DNA of 64,000 nt. Source: Flavobacterium kingsejongi. GTDB lineage: Bacteria > Bacteroidota > Bacteroidia > Flavobacteriales > Flavobacteriaceae. Where the stretch lies: contig NZ_CP020919.1 in NCBI RefSeq assembly GCF_003076475.1, positions 2,356,001-2,420,000 on the forward strand, written 5' to 3'. The notes under the pieces were generated by a model. That model ran no database searches and had not been told where the DNA came from. It saw only the letters and a list, made by a program, of their open reading frames with translations. How positions within the stretch are numbered: position 1 is the first letter of the stretch; each line of letters opens with the position of its first letter. Position numbers and translations under genes: made by a program. Shown in pieces: positions 17,859 through 26,377 of the stretch.

Positions 17859-18716
17859 TTAGACAGAAGTAGCTTCATGGTTACTTCTGTTTTTTGTTTT
17901 ATAGGTTTTCATTTCTATTTCTTTTTGTTGATGCATTTGCATCGGAGTTAGCATATGATTAGAGCAATGCGGTCTTACTAGATTATAAATCTGTATAGAT
18001 TCCTTAACTACTAACTTAATAATATTAAGTTGCTGATCATTATACCTATCTACTAAAAACTCCTGTTTTAATATTCCATTTACCCTTTCAGCGACCGCAT
18101 TTTGATATGGATCATAAGACTCAGTCATGCTACAGCGCAGGTTTTTAGTCTTGCTTATCACTTTTTGATATTCATCAGAACAATATTGTATACCTCTATC
18201 TGAGTGATGGATTAACGACAAACAACTATTTTCCCTGCTCTTAAGAGCCATTTGTAAAGCTTTAAGACTATTTTCGGCATTTAAATTAGTAGCTACATTA
18301 AATCCCATGATCCGTTTTGAATATGCATCTGTTACTAAGCTTAAATAGCAGGGCTTACTTCTTTTTCCGATGTATGTAATATCGGATACCCAAACCTGTT
18401 CAGGACGTATTATTTTTAAGTTTTCAATTAAATTCTTGTGTTTTTTAAAACGATGATATGAGTTAGTCGTAATATGATAGCTCCGTTTTGGAGATATTAG
18501 CAGATGGTTTACTTTCAGGATATTAAAAAACATATCTCTTCCAATCTTCAATGCTCTAAGCTCCTGGTTTAATAAATAATACAACTTTCTCGTACCGATA
18601 CGAGGCATTTTCATCCTAATCTTTCTTACCATAAGAATGACTTGTTCAGACTTTGATTGCTTTAAGATTTTTCTTTTAATGCTACGATAATAGACCTGCC
18701 TGTCTATCCCGAACAA
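17859..18716 (-). CDS. IS3-family transposase OrfB (DDE catalytic part)
   Basis: A 285-residue rve-type integrase-fold transposase. N-terminal HTH_21-like region (GTRKLYYLL), then the catalytic core: first Asp in WVSDITYIG (about residue 110), second Asp in LIHHSDRGIQY (about 170), Glu in QNAVAERVNGILKQE (about 208). The apparent start is only a TTG at 18716. The frame is open further upstream through QTLGFTCSLFGIDRQ and overlaps the end of OrfA, so the real product is most likely the OrfAB fusion made by -1 frameshifting. The typical LFGI-R-Q-Y-Y junction motif lies just at the listed start. Confidence 0.93.
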   Translation of the reverse strand: MFGIDRQVYYRSIKRKILKQSKSEQVILMVRKIRMKMPRIGTRKLYYLLNQELRALKIGRDMFFNILKVNHLLISPKRSYHITTNSYHRFKKHKNLIENLKIIRPEQVWVSDITYIGKRSKPCYLSLVTDAYSKRIMGFNVATNLNAENSLKALQMALKSRENSCLSLIHHSDRGIQYCSDEYQKVISKTKNLRCSMTESYDPYQNAVAERVNGILKQEFLVDRYNDQQLNIIKLVVKESIQIYNLVRPHCSNHMLTPMQMHQQKEIEMKTYKTKNRSNHEATSV

Positions 18717-18730
18717 ACTACAGGTAAAAC

Positions 18731-19159
18731 CTAAGGTTTGTTTTTGTTCTTCTTTAAATAGGACAATTGTTCGGGTGATGAGTTTTTTCGGATATCGATA
18801 TTATATTCTTTCTCTGCAATATCAATAAGCATATCAAAAATAATAGCTTTCTTATCCGTAAAATTAACTTGTTGCTCCAGATGAGCTTTCTGTTTTTCAA
18901 GAAGCGTAACTTTAGCTTCGAGTTCCATGATTTGCTGTTCAGGTGTTTTAGCCATTTGAGATGGGGTTTGGGTTTCCCAATCAAAGTTACCAAATTTTCT
19001 AAGCCAACTAACAACTGTTGAACGTGCTTGCACACCATATTTTTTACAAGCTCCATGTGTAGATAACTCTCCTCGTTCAATCTCATGGACGATTTGCAAT
19101 TTGAGAGACATACTGTAATCTCGCTGGGTTCGCTTTACATAATTTTTCTCTTTAGACAT
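18731..19159 (-). CDS. IS3-family transposase OrfA (DNA-binding part)
   Basis: A 142-residue protein with a helix-turn-helix (about residues 18-55: LKLQIVHEIERGELSTHGAC, KKYGV, STVVSWLRKFG) that binds the IS ends, then a Glu/Lys/Leu coiled-coil (about 70-105) for multimerisation. OrfA alone usually acts as a regulator of transposition, and the OrfAB fusion is the transposase. It lies just inside the right inverted repeat, with the ATG 17 bases from it. Confidence 0.92.
   Translation of the reverse strand: MSKEKNYVKRTQRDYSMSLKLQIVHEIERGELSTHGACKKYGVQARSTVVSWLRKFGNFDWETQTPSQMAKTPEQQIMELEAKVTLLEKQKAHLEQQVNFTDKKAIIFDMLIDIAEKEYNIDIRKNSSPEQLSYLKKNKNKP
18752..18758 (-). promoter_or_regulatory. Programmed -1 frameshift heptamer TTTAAAG
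   Basis: On the coding strand the orfA codons read TAT TTA AAG, giving the X-XXY-YYZ heptamer T-TTA-AAG. A one-base slip here enters the orfB frame and reads FKEEQKQTLGFTCSLFGID without a stop. The orfA stop is 19 bases further on. The position at the end of orfA is what IS3 elements use; the exact site is inferred. Confidence 0.65.
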
Positions 19160-19175
19160 AATTGAGTTTTTTTTT

Positions 19176-19199
19176 GTATCGCTATTTCAGGACGGGACA
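19176..19199 (-). repeat. IS right inverted repeat
   Basis: On the minus strand starts TGTCCCGTCC and ends ATAGCGATAC, matching 17807-17830 at 19 of 24 positions. The AAG duplication follows at 19200-19202. Confidence 0.85.
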
Positions 19200-19207
19200 A
19201 AGAGCAT

Positions 19208-19241
19208 AAAAAAACCGCCTCAGATTAATTTGAGGCGGTTT
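19208..19241 (-). terminator. Intrinsic terminator of the gldI operon
   Basis: 11-bp stem (19212-19222 with 19231-19241) with an AT loop; on the minus strand it is followed by a T run. The IS inserted about 10 bases beyond it, so operon termination is intact. Confidence 0.9.
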
Positions 19242-19263
19242 GTTATGGAATCAATCGGGTTGA

Positions 19264-20370
19264 TTATTTTGTTGGAGGCGTTTGCGTTTCCAATAACTGT
19301 ACTTCAAAAATGATATTGGCATTTGGAGGAATAACACCGCCAGCACCTCTTTCACCATACGCTAAGTAAGACGGAATAAAAAGAGTAGCTTTTTCACCAT
19401 AGGATAATTTCTCAAGCCCTTCCAGGAATCCTGGGATCAGTCCGGTTTTAGTGCCAGCTACAAAAGGGAAGGGCTGGTAACCACCACCTTCTGCTTTCTG
19501 AGGGTTGAATTTGCCGTAGCTTTTTTCTACTTCTTCTGAGCTGGAGTCAAACAAACTACCATCTTCCAGAAAACCGGAGTAGGCAACATAATATGTAGCG
19601 CCATTAGCTGGTTTCTTGCCATTCCCTTTTTGGGTGATCGCATATTCAAGTCCGGTATCTGATTTTACAGCGGTCTTTTTTAATGCAGCAAAAGCAGCTA
19701 CTTTTTCGGTTTTGATGGCAGCCGATTTTTCAGCATTTTTCTTTTGCGCTACTGCTTCTTCATCAAAATAAGTTTTGAATACTTTTACAGTATCAAATTT
19801 TTTGGCATCTTTTCCTTTACGGATGATGGTGATTTTTTGGATAACATCGTCCTGTGCAATAGCATTCACAACGTCCTGACCTTCTACAACGTGGCCGAAA
19901 ATAGTATGTTTGCCATCAAGCCATGGAGTAGCATTGTGTGTAATGAAAAACTGGCTTCCATTAGTGGTAGGGCCAGAATTAGCCATGGAAAGAATACCCG
20001 GTTTGTCGTGCTTTAATTCCGGTACGAATTCATCTTTGAATTTGTAACCCGGACCGCCACTTCCGTTTCCTTCAGGATCACCACCCTGAATCATAAAGTT
20101 AGGGATTACCCTGTGGAATTTTAATCCATCATAAAAAGGTTTTCCTTTTTTGTCCGCTTTTACAAAAGGATTTTTTCCTTCAGCCAATGAAATAAAGTTG
20201 GCAACCGTAATAGGTGCTTTCTCGAACTCTAACTGAAGCAGGATTTTTCCTTTGTTGGTCTGTACTTCTGCGAAAATACCATCTCCCGGATCAGTTTCCG
20301 TTTTGGTAGCAGTATTGCATGAAAAAAATAGTGCGAGAACACCTAAAAATAAACTTGTCATTCGTTTCAT
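19264..20370 (-). CDS. Cyclophilin-FKBP fusion peptidyl-prolyl isomerase lipoprotein
   Basis: A 368-residue envelope protein with a lipoprotein signal (FFSC, Cys near residue 18). Residues about 30-205 are a cyclophilin domain (KFHRVIPNFMIQGGDP, GILSMANSGPTTNGSQFFIT, WLDGKHTIFGHVVEG). Residues about 240-365 are an FKBP domain (YYVAYSGFLEDGSLFDSS, GLIPGFLEGLEKLSYGEKA, PSYLAYGERGAGGVIPPNA). Both catalyse Pro isomerisation, so the protein is a double foldase, probably facing the periplasm. It is the last gene of a leftward operon after gldI (13-base gap), which places two prolyl isomerases together and suggests shared clients among exported surface proteins. Confidence 0.92.
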   Translation of the reverse strand: MKRMTSLFLGVLALFFSCNTATKTETDPGDGIFAEVQTNKGKILLQLEFEKAPITVANFISLAEGKNPFVKADKKGKPFYDGLKFHRVIPNFMIQGGDPEGNGSGGPGYKFKDEFVPELKHDKPGILSMANSGPTTNGSQFFITHNATPWLDGKHTIFGHVVEGQDVVNAIAQDDVIQKITIIRKGKDAKKFDTVKVFKTYFDEEAVAQKKNAEKSAAIKTEKVAAFAALKKTAVKSDTGLEYAITQKGNGKKPANGATYYVAYSGFLEDGSLFDSSSEEVEKSYGKFNPQKAEGGGYQPFPFVAGTKTGLIPGFLEGLEKLSYGEKATLFIPSYLAYGERGAGGVIPPNANIIFEVQLLETQTPPTK

Positions 20371-20383
20371 TTTATATTAATAA

Positions 20384-20953
20384 TTATTGATTTTCAACTT
20401 CTTTTTCGGATTTTATATCATTCAGTGTGACCGTGCATAATAAAGGCTCGTTAGTACCGATCTTTTTATTGTCTCCATGATAGCCGTAACCCAGGTGGGA
20501 GGGAAAAAGGAATGTGACCTTTTCGCCTTTTTTCATTTGTTTGATCCCATCACGCAATCCCATCATGATGTTCTCCTTATCGATATAATATACCTGTGGG
20601 CGTAGTTCTACATCAGAATAGATCAGGTTGCCTTTAAGGTCGCGTACTTCATACGTAAAAAAAGCAACATCGCCCCGAACTGGTGTTTTAGTGTCTAATG
20701 AATCACCTTTTTGCTCATAATGGTACCAATATCCTTTGGGTGTGGCAACATAGGTGATGGAAGGATTGCTTTTGATGATCGAATCGATCATCTCTTCTTC
20801 GTCGGCAATTAATTTTTTATTGCGTTCTACCGATTCTTTCATAAAAGTACCGGAAGATCGGGAAATGGGTTTTCGTGCATCCTGCTGTTGGGAACAGGCT
20901 GTCAGGAATATAAAGCCGAGTGCAAATGCTGTTATGTAGGGTCTTATTCTCAT
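20384..20953 (-). CDS. gldI: Gliding motility lipoprotein GldI (FKBP-type isomerase)
   Basis: A 189-residue lipoprotein (start MRIRPYITAF at 20953, lipobox LTAC with Cys near residue 20). The C-terminal half is an FKBP-type domain: DVAFFTYEVRDLKGNLIYSD, MMGLRDGIKQMKKGEKVTFLFPSHLGYGYHG, then NEPLLCTVTLNDI. Order, size and lipobox match GldI, which is needed for gliding in Flavobacterium johnsoniae and presumably folds periplasmic or T9SS-related proteins. A longer in-frame start at 20980 exists but overlaps the upstream phosphoesterase gene and would spoil the signal peptide. It is the middle gene of a three-gene operon and lies 2 kb from the SprB-repeat adhesin. Confidence 0.88.
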   Translation of the reverse strand: MRIRPYITAFALGFIFLTACSQQQDARKPISRSSGTFMKESVERNKKLIADEEEMIDSIIKSNPSITYVATPKGYWYHYEQKGDSLDTKTPVRGDVAFFTYEVRDLKGNLIYSDVELRPQVYYIDKENIMMGLRDGIKQMKKGEKVTFLFPSHLGYGYHGDNKKIGTNEPLLCTVTLNDIKSEKEVENQ

Positions 20954-20960
20954 TGGGGAA

Positions 20961-21965
20961 TTAATGTTCTTGGGATACAATATCCAAAAAATGTTGTACA
21001 GTGTCTTCCATGTTTAAAGATGATTTTCCGCCCGCAGCGTTGATGTGGCCTCCGCCGCTAAAGTGCTTCCTGGCGAACTGGTTGACATCAAAATCTCCCT
21101 TGGAACGGAATGAAATCTTTATGATTTTTTCATCTTTATTTTCGATAAAGATAGCAGTAAAAACGATACCTTTTATAGTGAGCCCATAATTTACAATTCC
21201 TTCAGTATCTCCTTTTACATAACCAAAGGTATCCAGTTCTTCTTGGGACAGTGTCGTATAGGAGGTGCTGTATTGAGGGAGCACCCGTAAATTTTGCAAC
21301 GCGCGAGCCAAAATCTGGATGCGGTTATGGGAATGGTTGTCGAATAATAAACTGTGAATCTCACTGTTTTCCACCCCTAAATCAATCAGGGAAGCTACAA
21401 TGCGGTGTGTTTCCCCGGTAGTTGCAGGATAGCGGAATGATCCAGAATCGGTGACGATCCCAGTGTAGATGCAGGTAGCAATAGTTTTATCAATAAGATT
21501 CGTCAGCTGTAATGCTGCAATAAAATGATAGACCATTTCGCAGGTAGAGCCATAATCGGTATTGGAAAAAGCAACTACTGCATAATCGTCCGGTTTCTGA
21601 TGGTGGTCGATCATTACGAAGGGAACAGTTAGTGTTTTAAGTACCGTTTCCATTTGATCTCCCGTTCTGTGGAAGGCATTGAAATCAAGTGTAAACACTA
21701 ATTCGGCATCCTGCAACAGTTTTGTACCGTTTTCTTTGTCCTTTTCAAAAATCTTAACAGTTTCAGCCCCTGGAAGCCAGGCGAGGAAATCCGGAAATTC
21801 ATTGGGTGCAATGACAACCGGTTTATGATTTAATTTTAATAAAAAATGATACAGTGCCAGTGTAGAACCCATCGCGTCGCCATCGGGACTGCGGTGTGGG
21901 ATGATTGCTATTCGCTTAGGTTCAGCCAGTAAAGACTGGATTGTGATAATATCGTTCTCTTTCAT
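20961..21965 (-). CDS. DHH-family phosphoesterase (NrnA-like nanoRNase / pAp phosphatase)
   Basis: A 334-residue cytoplasmic metal-dependent phosphoesterase. DHH domain: IIPHRSPDGDAMGS (about residue 21), DFNAF (about 95), VMIDHHQKPD (about 120) and TGIVTDSGSFR (about 170). DHHA1 domain: FRSKGDFDVNQFARKHFSGGGHINAAGG at the C-terminus. NrnA homologues degrade 2-5 nt RNAs and dephosphorylate pAp. The start MKENDIITIQ at 21965 is chosen because the upstream extension lacks family similarity. It heads the leftward operon with gldI, 7 bases apart. A partial -7 element (TAATTTCG on the minus strand) lies just upstream. Confidence 0.9.
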   Translation of the reverse strand: MKENDIITIQSLLAEPKRIAIIPHRSPDGDAMGSTLALYHFLLKLNHKPVVIAPNEFPDFLAWLPGAETVKIFEKDKENGTKLLQDAELVFTLDFNAFHRTGDQMETVLKTLTVPFVMIDHHQKPDDYAVVAFSNTDYGSTCEMVYHFIAALQLTNLIDKTIATCIYTGIVTDSGSFRYPATTGETHRIVASLIDLGVENSEIHSLLFDNHSHNRIQILARALQNLRVLPQYSTSYTTLSQEELDTFGYVKGDTEGIVNYGLTIKGIVFTAIFIENKDEKIIKISFRSKGDFDVNQFARKHFSGGGHINAAGGKSSLNMEDTVQHFLDIVSQEH

Positions 21966-22135
21966 AGCTTGCGAAATTACATTTTTTTGGTGGAATGTTG
22001 CTTTTTTTAATGAATTTCCTGTGCAGAAAATCACGGCTTTTATTTCAAGGACAAGTGTAGAATGGGGATAGAATCCCATTCTGAAAAAAGCAAAAAAAAT
22101 TTAGAGCACCCATTTTCAGTTCTCAATAATATGTC

Positions 22136-22143
22136 TATTTTTG
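22136..22143 (+). promoter_or_regulatory. Putative guaA -7 element (TATTTTTG)
   Basis: Exact TAnnTTTG match ending only 3 bases before ATG 22147. If used, the transcript would start at or inside the start codon, giving a leaderless mRNA. Confidence 0.5.
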
Positions 22144-22146
22144 CAT

Positions 22147-23676
22147 ATGCAACACAACGTCCTAATTTTAGATTTCGGGTCACAATATACACAACTTATT
22201 GCCCGCAGAGTTCGCGAATTAAACATATTCTGCGAAATTTTTCCTTACAACCATTTTCCGGAAGATTTATCAAGCTATAAAGCCGTTATCCTTTCTGGCA
22301 GCCCATTTTCAGTTCGTGCTGAAGATGCACCACATCCGGATTTGACCAATATCCGTGGTAAACTGCCATTACTGGCCGTTTGTTATGGTGCACAATACCT
22401 GTCGCACTTTAGTGGAGGCGAAGTTGCACCTTCCAACATCCGTGAATATGGAAGAGCAAACCTATCCTATATTAAGGAAGGCGAAGTTTTCTTTGATAGT
22501 ATTGAAAAGAACAGCCAGGTTTGGATGAGCCATAGTGATACGATCAAGACGCTGCCTACAAATGGTGTCCGTCTTGCCAGTACAAAAGATGTAGAGAATG
22601 CAGCGTACCGTATTGATGGGGAATTAACCTATGCCATACAGTTCCACCCGGAAGTATACCATACAACCGGTGGAAAGCAGCTTCTTGAGAACTTCCTGGT
22701 AAAAATTGCAGAAGTGCCACAGAGTTTTACACCGAATGCTTTTGTTGACGATATTATTGTAGAACTTCAGGAGAAAATCCAGAATGACAAAGTAGTATTG
22801 GGACTTTCAGGAGGAGTTGATTCTACTGTAGCGGCGGTTTTATTACACAAAGCAATTGGTAAAAACCTGTATTGTATTTTTGTGAACAATGGATTGCTGC
22901 GTAAAAATGAATTTCAAAATGTACTTGAGCAGTACAAAGATATGGGACTGAACGTAAAAGGAGTAGATGCTTCTGAACGTTTTCTTTCGCAACTTGCAGG
23001 AGTCGATGACCCTGAAACCAAAAGAAAAATTATCGGCCGTGTATTCATCGAAGTGTTTGATGATGAAGCCACCAGTATTGAAGATGTAAAATGGTTGGCA
23101 CAGGGAACAATTTACCCTGATGTAATCGAATCGGTTTCTGTAAAAGGACCATCGGCAACCATTAAGTCACACCATAATGTAGGCGGATTGCCGGATTATA
23201 TGAAACTCAAGATTGTAGAGCCTTTGCGTATGCTTTTCAAAGATGAAGTGCGAAGAGTAGGGGCTACTTTAGGAATTGATGCGGAATTATTAGGAAGACA
23301 CCCTTTCCCGGGACCTGGACTTTCAATTCGTATTTTAGGAGATCTGACTCCGGAGAAAGTAAGAATTCTTCAGGAAGTGGATGCGATTTTTATTGATGGG
23401 CTGAAATCACATGGTTTATACGATAAAGTATGGCAGGCCGGAGCAATCCTGCTTCCTGTAAATAGTGTTGGTGTAATGGGTGATGAAAGAACCTATGAAA
23501 AAGTAGTCGCCCTGAGAGCAGTTGAATCTACCGATGGTATGACGGCTGACTGGGTACACTTGCCGTATGAATTCCTGATGACAATTTCCAATGAGATTAT
23601 TAATAAAGTAAAAGGGGTAAACCGTGTCGTTTATGATATCAGTTCAAAACCACCAGCTACTATTGAATGGGAATAA
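22147..23676 (+). CDS. guaA: GMP synthase (glutamine-hydrolysing)
   Basis: A 509-residue cytoplasmic enzyme converting XMP to GMP with glutamine and ATP. Class I glutamine amidotransferase domain at the N-terminus ([19 protein letters not shown]; nucleophile Cys in [10 protein letters not shown] about residue 78; His-x-Glu in [10 protein letters not shown] about 170). ATP pyrophosphatase domain with the P-loop [14 protein letters not shown] (about 218). The C-terminal dimerisation domain ends with [12 protein letters not shown]. The ATG at 22147 is the natural family start ([11 protein letters not shown]); a TTG six bases upstream is not needed. Single gene with a strong terminator, divergent from the gldI operon. 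Confidence 0.98.
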   Translation: MQHNVLILDFGSQYTQLIARRVRELNIFCEIFPYNHFPEDLSSYKAVILSGSPFSVRAEDAPHPDLTNIRGKLPLLAVCYGAQYLSHFSGGEVAPSNIREYGRANLSYIKEGEVFFDSIEKNSQVWMSHSDTIKTLPTNGVRLASTKDVENAAYRIDGELTYAIQFHPEVYHTTGGKQLLENFLVKIAEVPQSFTPNAFVDDIIVELQEKIQNDKVVLGLSGGVDSTVAAVLLHKAIGKNLYCIFVNNGLLRKNEFQNVLEQYKDMGLNVKGVDASERFLSQLAGVDDPETKRKIIGRVFIEVFDDEATSIEDVKWLAQGTIYPDVIESVSVKGPSATIKSHHNVGGLPDYMKLKIVEPLRMLFKDEVRRVGATLGIDAELLGRHPFPGPGLSIRILGDLTPEKVRILQEVDAIFIDGLKSHGLYDKVWQAGAILLPVNSVGVMGDERTYEKVVALRAVESTDGMTADWVHLPYEFLMTISNEIINKVKGVNRVVYDISSKPPATIEWE

Positions 23677-23744
23677 TATTTTAAGGGCAAGTTCTCGGTA
23701 TACTGCTGTATGAAATTGCCTTTTGTAAAAAATGAATTATATTT

Positions 23745-23780
23745 AAGCCTCATAAGTTCAAAAACTTATGAGGCTTTTCT
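23745..23780 (+). terminator. Intrinsic terminator of guaA
   Basis: Perfect 14-bp stem (23745-23758 with 23763-23776) with CAAA loop and trailing T run. Confidence 0.92.
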
Positions 23781-23877
23781 TTGGGAAGCCGGATATTGGG
23801 ATTGTTTTTCATTCATAAAAAAATATTAAAACGATGAATTCCCTCTCAAAATTCCGCCATACCGATTTTAAGTTTAG

Positions 23878-23885
23878 TATTTTTG
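23878..23885 (+). promoter_or_regulatory. Putative -7 element (TATTTTTG)
   Basis: Exact TAnnTTTG match 15 bases before ATG 23901. An in-frame TTG at 23883 lies inside the element and is therefore unlikely to be the start. Confidence 0.5.
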
Positions 23886-23900
23886 ACAGATAAAATTAAC

Positions 23901-25898
23901 ATGATACAGCGCATGAAAATGAAGCAAATATGGATAGCATTTATCGCAGCACTCCTTTTTTCGGGATCGGTAGCAGCACAAGGAAATTATATTAAGCATA
24001 CCGTAGAAAAAGGTGAAACGATAACTCAAATTGCTAAAAAATATAAAGTTACCCCTTATGATATCTATAAACTGAATCCGGATGCCCAAAATGGGGTACA
24101 GGAGAAAGCGGTATTATTGATTCCTTCCAAAAGCCTGAAAAAACAGGATGCCAAACCGGAAGTAATCGAAGCTTCTTCCAAAGTAGCGAATAAAGTGCAT
24201 GTCGTAGAGCCAAAGGAAACTTTTTATAGTATTTCCAAAAAATATAAAGTGTCTGTTGAAGACTTGAAAAAAGTCAATGCCGATGCCAATCGAGATGGGC
24301 TAAAAATTGGGCAGGAACTTATTATTCCATTAAATGGGACTGCAGTAGCAGATAAAAAAGAAGTAAAGAAAGAGCCTAAAAAAGAGGTTAAAGAAGTAAA
24401 AGACGAAGCTCCAAAGTCCGGAAAATACCTGTATCATATTGTAAAACCGCAGGAAACGAAATATTCGATTGCCAAAGAATACGGAATGTCCCTACAGCAA
24501 CTGGAAGAGTTGAATCCGGAGGTGAAAGATACTTTGCCTGTTGGTTTTAACCTGAAACTGGATAAAAAAGCGGCGGTTGAAAAAGAAAAAGAAGTAGCCA
24601 AAGTAGAAGTAGCCAGTACTACCGAAGGATTGAAAGAATACGAAGTACAGCCTAAAGAAACAATTTACAGCCTTTCCAAAACATTTGGTATTGAAGAGGA
24701 TAAGCTAATTGCTTTGAATCCGGAATTAAGGGATGGGCTTAAAATAGGAATGATCATCAAGGTTCCGGCAAGTGTAGCGGAAGTGGCTAAGAAAGATAAG
24801 GAATACAAAGACCTGACGACTAAAATTACCAATAAGGATAAGAAGGAAATGGTATTGCTGTTGCCTTTTAATATTTCAAAAATAGAAGACGATAGCGAAA
24901 ATTCGATCCAGGACCGTTTGAAAACGAATAAATTCCTGAATATGACACTTGATTTTTATTCCGGTGCCCTTATGGCAATCGATTCGATGAAAAAACTTAA
25001 TGGGAATGTCAATATCAGGATTTTTGATTCTAAAGAAACCAAAACAGGATCGGATGTACCGAATATCATTAAAAGCAATAATTTTTCCAATACGGATGTT
25101 GTAGTAGGGCCTTTCTTCCAGTCGAATGTAGAAGTTACTGCGGCATTGTTGGAAAAAAACGATATTCCGGTAGTTTCTCCAATGTCAAAAGAATCAGGAA
25201 AAATGTACAGCAACCTGTTCCAGTCGATGCCGGCTCCGGAATATGTAAAAAAAGCAATGCTTGATTTCCTGAAATCTAAAAATGATAATGTTTTCACGAT
25301 TATAGATTCGAAGCGCGGGAGTTCAAAACAATTTATCAACAGCAACTATTCCGGAATGCGCTTTTTGGAGCCAGACGCTAAAGGATTGGTAGCGCCAGAG
25401 TCTATTCGTGGTATGCTGGTAAAAGATAAAACCAATTATATTGTACTGGAAACTGAACGTGGGGCAACCATATTGGATGTGACCAATACGCTGTTAAAAG
25501 AAATGGAGAATTATACCATCAAATTGGTGCTGTTGGAAAAAACGGAAGCCTATGATTTTGATGAAATTTCATCTTCCCGACTGATGAAGCTCAACCTGCA
25601 TTATCCGTCCCTTTCGAAAGATAATGATTCACCAGCGGTGAATAATTTCTTTAAGGAATACAAAAGACAGAACAATGTATTCCCGAATCAATATGCCGTA
25701 CGTGGATTTGATGTGACCTTTGATGTCCTGGTACGTTTGTCACAACGCAACAAATTTGAAGAAACGGTAGAAAGTACCGCTACAGAACAGATTGAAAGCA
25801 AGTACAAATACAGTAAAAATCCATCGGGAGGCTACTCTAATAAAGGCGTGTATATTTTATATTACGATACTGACTTAACTGTAAAAGAAGCAAAATAA
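23901..25898 (+). CDS. LysM peptidoglycan-binding protein with a periplasmic-receptor-like domain
   Basis: A 665-residue exported protein. Signal peptide IWIAFIAALLFSGSVAAQ. Four LysM modules follow at about residues 30-75, 100-145, 180-222 and 245-290, each with the H/Y-x-V-x-x-x-E-T-x-x-x-I/L-A/S-K-x-Y/F pattern and a closing G-L-K-I-G-x-x-I-x-x-P. Lys/Glu-rich linkers separate them. From about 315 to 640 there is a type 1 periplasmic-binding-protein-like domain (VLLLPFNIS, DFYSGALMAIDSMKK, VVVGPFFQSNVEVTAALLE, IPVVSPMSKES, FPNQYAVRGFDVTFDVLVR). This combination is seen in Flavobacteriia. It probably tethers a ligand-sensing or structural domain to the wall. The last base overlaps the ATG of the OsmC-like gene. 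Confidence 0.88.
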   Translation: MIQRMKMKQIWIAFIAALLFSGSVAAQGNYIKHTVEKGETITQIAKKYKVTPYDIYKLNPDAQNGVQEKAVLLIPSKSLKKQDAKPEVIEASSKVANKVHVVEPKETFYSISKKYKVSVEDLKKVNADANRDGLKIGQELIIPLNGTAVADKKEVKKEPKKEVKEVKDEAPKSGKYLYHIVKPQETKYSIAKEYGMSLQQLEELNPEVKDTLPVGFNLKLDKKAAVEKEKEVAKVEVASTTEGLKEYEVQPKETIYSLSKTFGIEEDKLIALNPELRDGLKIGMIIKVPASVAEVAKKDKEYKDLTTKITNKDKKEMVLLLPFNISKIEDDSENSIQDRLKTNKFLNMTLDFYSGALMAIDSMKKLNGNVNIRIFDSKETKTGSDVPNIIKSNNFSNTDVVVGPFFQSNVEVTAALLEKNDIPVVSPMSKESGKMYSNLFQSMPAPEYVKKAMLDFLKSKNDNVFTIIDSKRGSSKQFINSNYSGMRFLEPDAKGLVAPESIRGMLVKDKTNYIVLETERGATILDVTNTLLKEMENYTIKLVLLEKTEAYDFDEISSSRLMKLNLHYPSLSKDNDSPAVNNFFKEYKRQNNVFPNQYAVRGFDVTFDVLVRLSQRNKFEETVESTATEQIESKYKYSKNPSGGYSNKGVYILYYDTDLTVKEAK

Positions 25899-26299
25899 TG
25901 ACATCAAAAGTAACCTACCTTGGCGATTTACGGACTTCCTCGATCCATATCAATTCCGGAAGCGAGATTATATCCGATGCGCCACTTGATAACAATGGAA
26001 AGGGAGAAGCTTTTTCTCCGACAGATACTGTAGCGAATGCACTGGCGAGTTGTATGATGACCGTTATGGGAATCAAAGCCCGGGATATGGGCGTTGATTT
26101 TACAGGATCTACAGCAGCAGTCACAAAACACATGCAGGCAGATCCGAGAAGGATTTCGAAGATAGAAATTGTGTTCGAAATGACCCTGGCGGCCGATGAA
26201 AAGACAAAGACGATACTCGAACGCACCGCATTAACCTGCCCGGTACACCAAAGCCTTCATCCCGAGATCGAAAAAGTAGTGACTTTTAACTGGAAATAA
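25898..26299 (+). CDS. OsmC-family protein (thiol peroxidase-like)
   Basis: A 133-residue protein of the OsmC/Ohr fold. Both conserved redox cysteines are present: Cys52 in ALASCMMTVMG and Cys114 in LTCPVHQSLHPEI. Members reduce organic or inorganic peroxides. The start overlaps the LysM gene stop (TAATG), so the two are translationally coupled, an odd pairing of envelope and redox genes. It ends at a strong terminator. Confidence 0.9.
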   Translation: MTSKVTYLGDLRTSSIHINSGSEIISDAPLDNNGKGEAFSPTDTVANALASCMMTVMGIKARDMGVDFTGSTAAVTKHMQADPRRISKIEIVFEMTLAADEKTKTILERTALTCPVHQSLHPEIEKVVTFNWK

Positions 26300-26318
26300 A
26301 CAATTCATATTACGATAC

Positions 26319-26364
26319 AAGCATTAAGGATTTGGAAGTTATTTCAAATTCTTAATGCTTTTTT
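26319..26364 (+). terminator. Intrinsic terminator of the LysM-OsmC operon
   Basis: Long 16-bp stem (26319-26334 with 26345-26360, one G-T pair), then TTTT. Confidence 0.85.
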
Positions 26365-26377
26365 ACGACCCAATATT

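Larger units (their letters stand above)
17807..19199 (-). mobile_element. Complete IS3-family insertion sequence
   Basis: A 1,393-bp element bounded by imperfect 24-bp inverted repeats (17807-17830 and 19176-19199; 19 of 24 positions agree, both with outer ends TGTC) and a 3-bp direct repeat AAG (17804-17806 and 19200-19202). It encodes orfA and orfB in the -1 relation typical of IS3 elements. Both genes are full length with the catalytic triad present, so the copy looks active. It sits between the adhesin and the gldI operon without breaking a gene. Confidence 0.93.
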
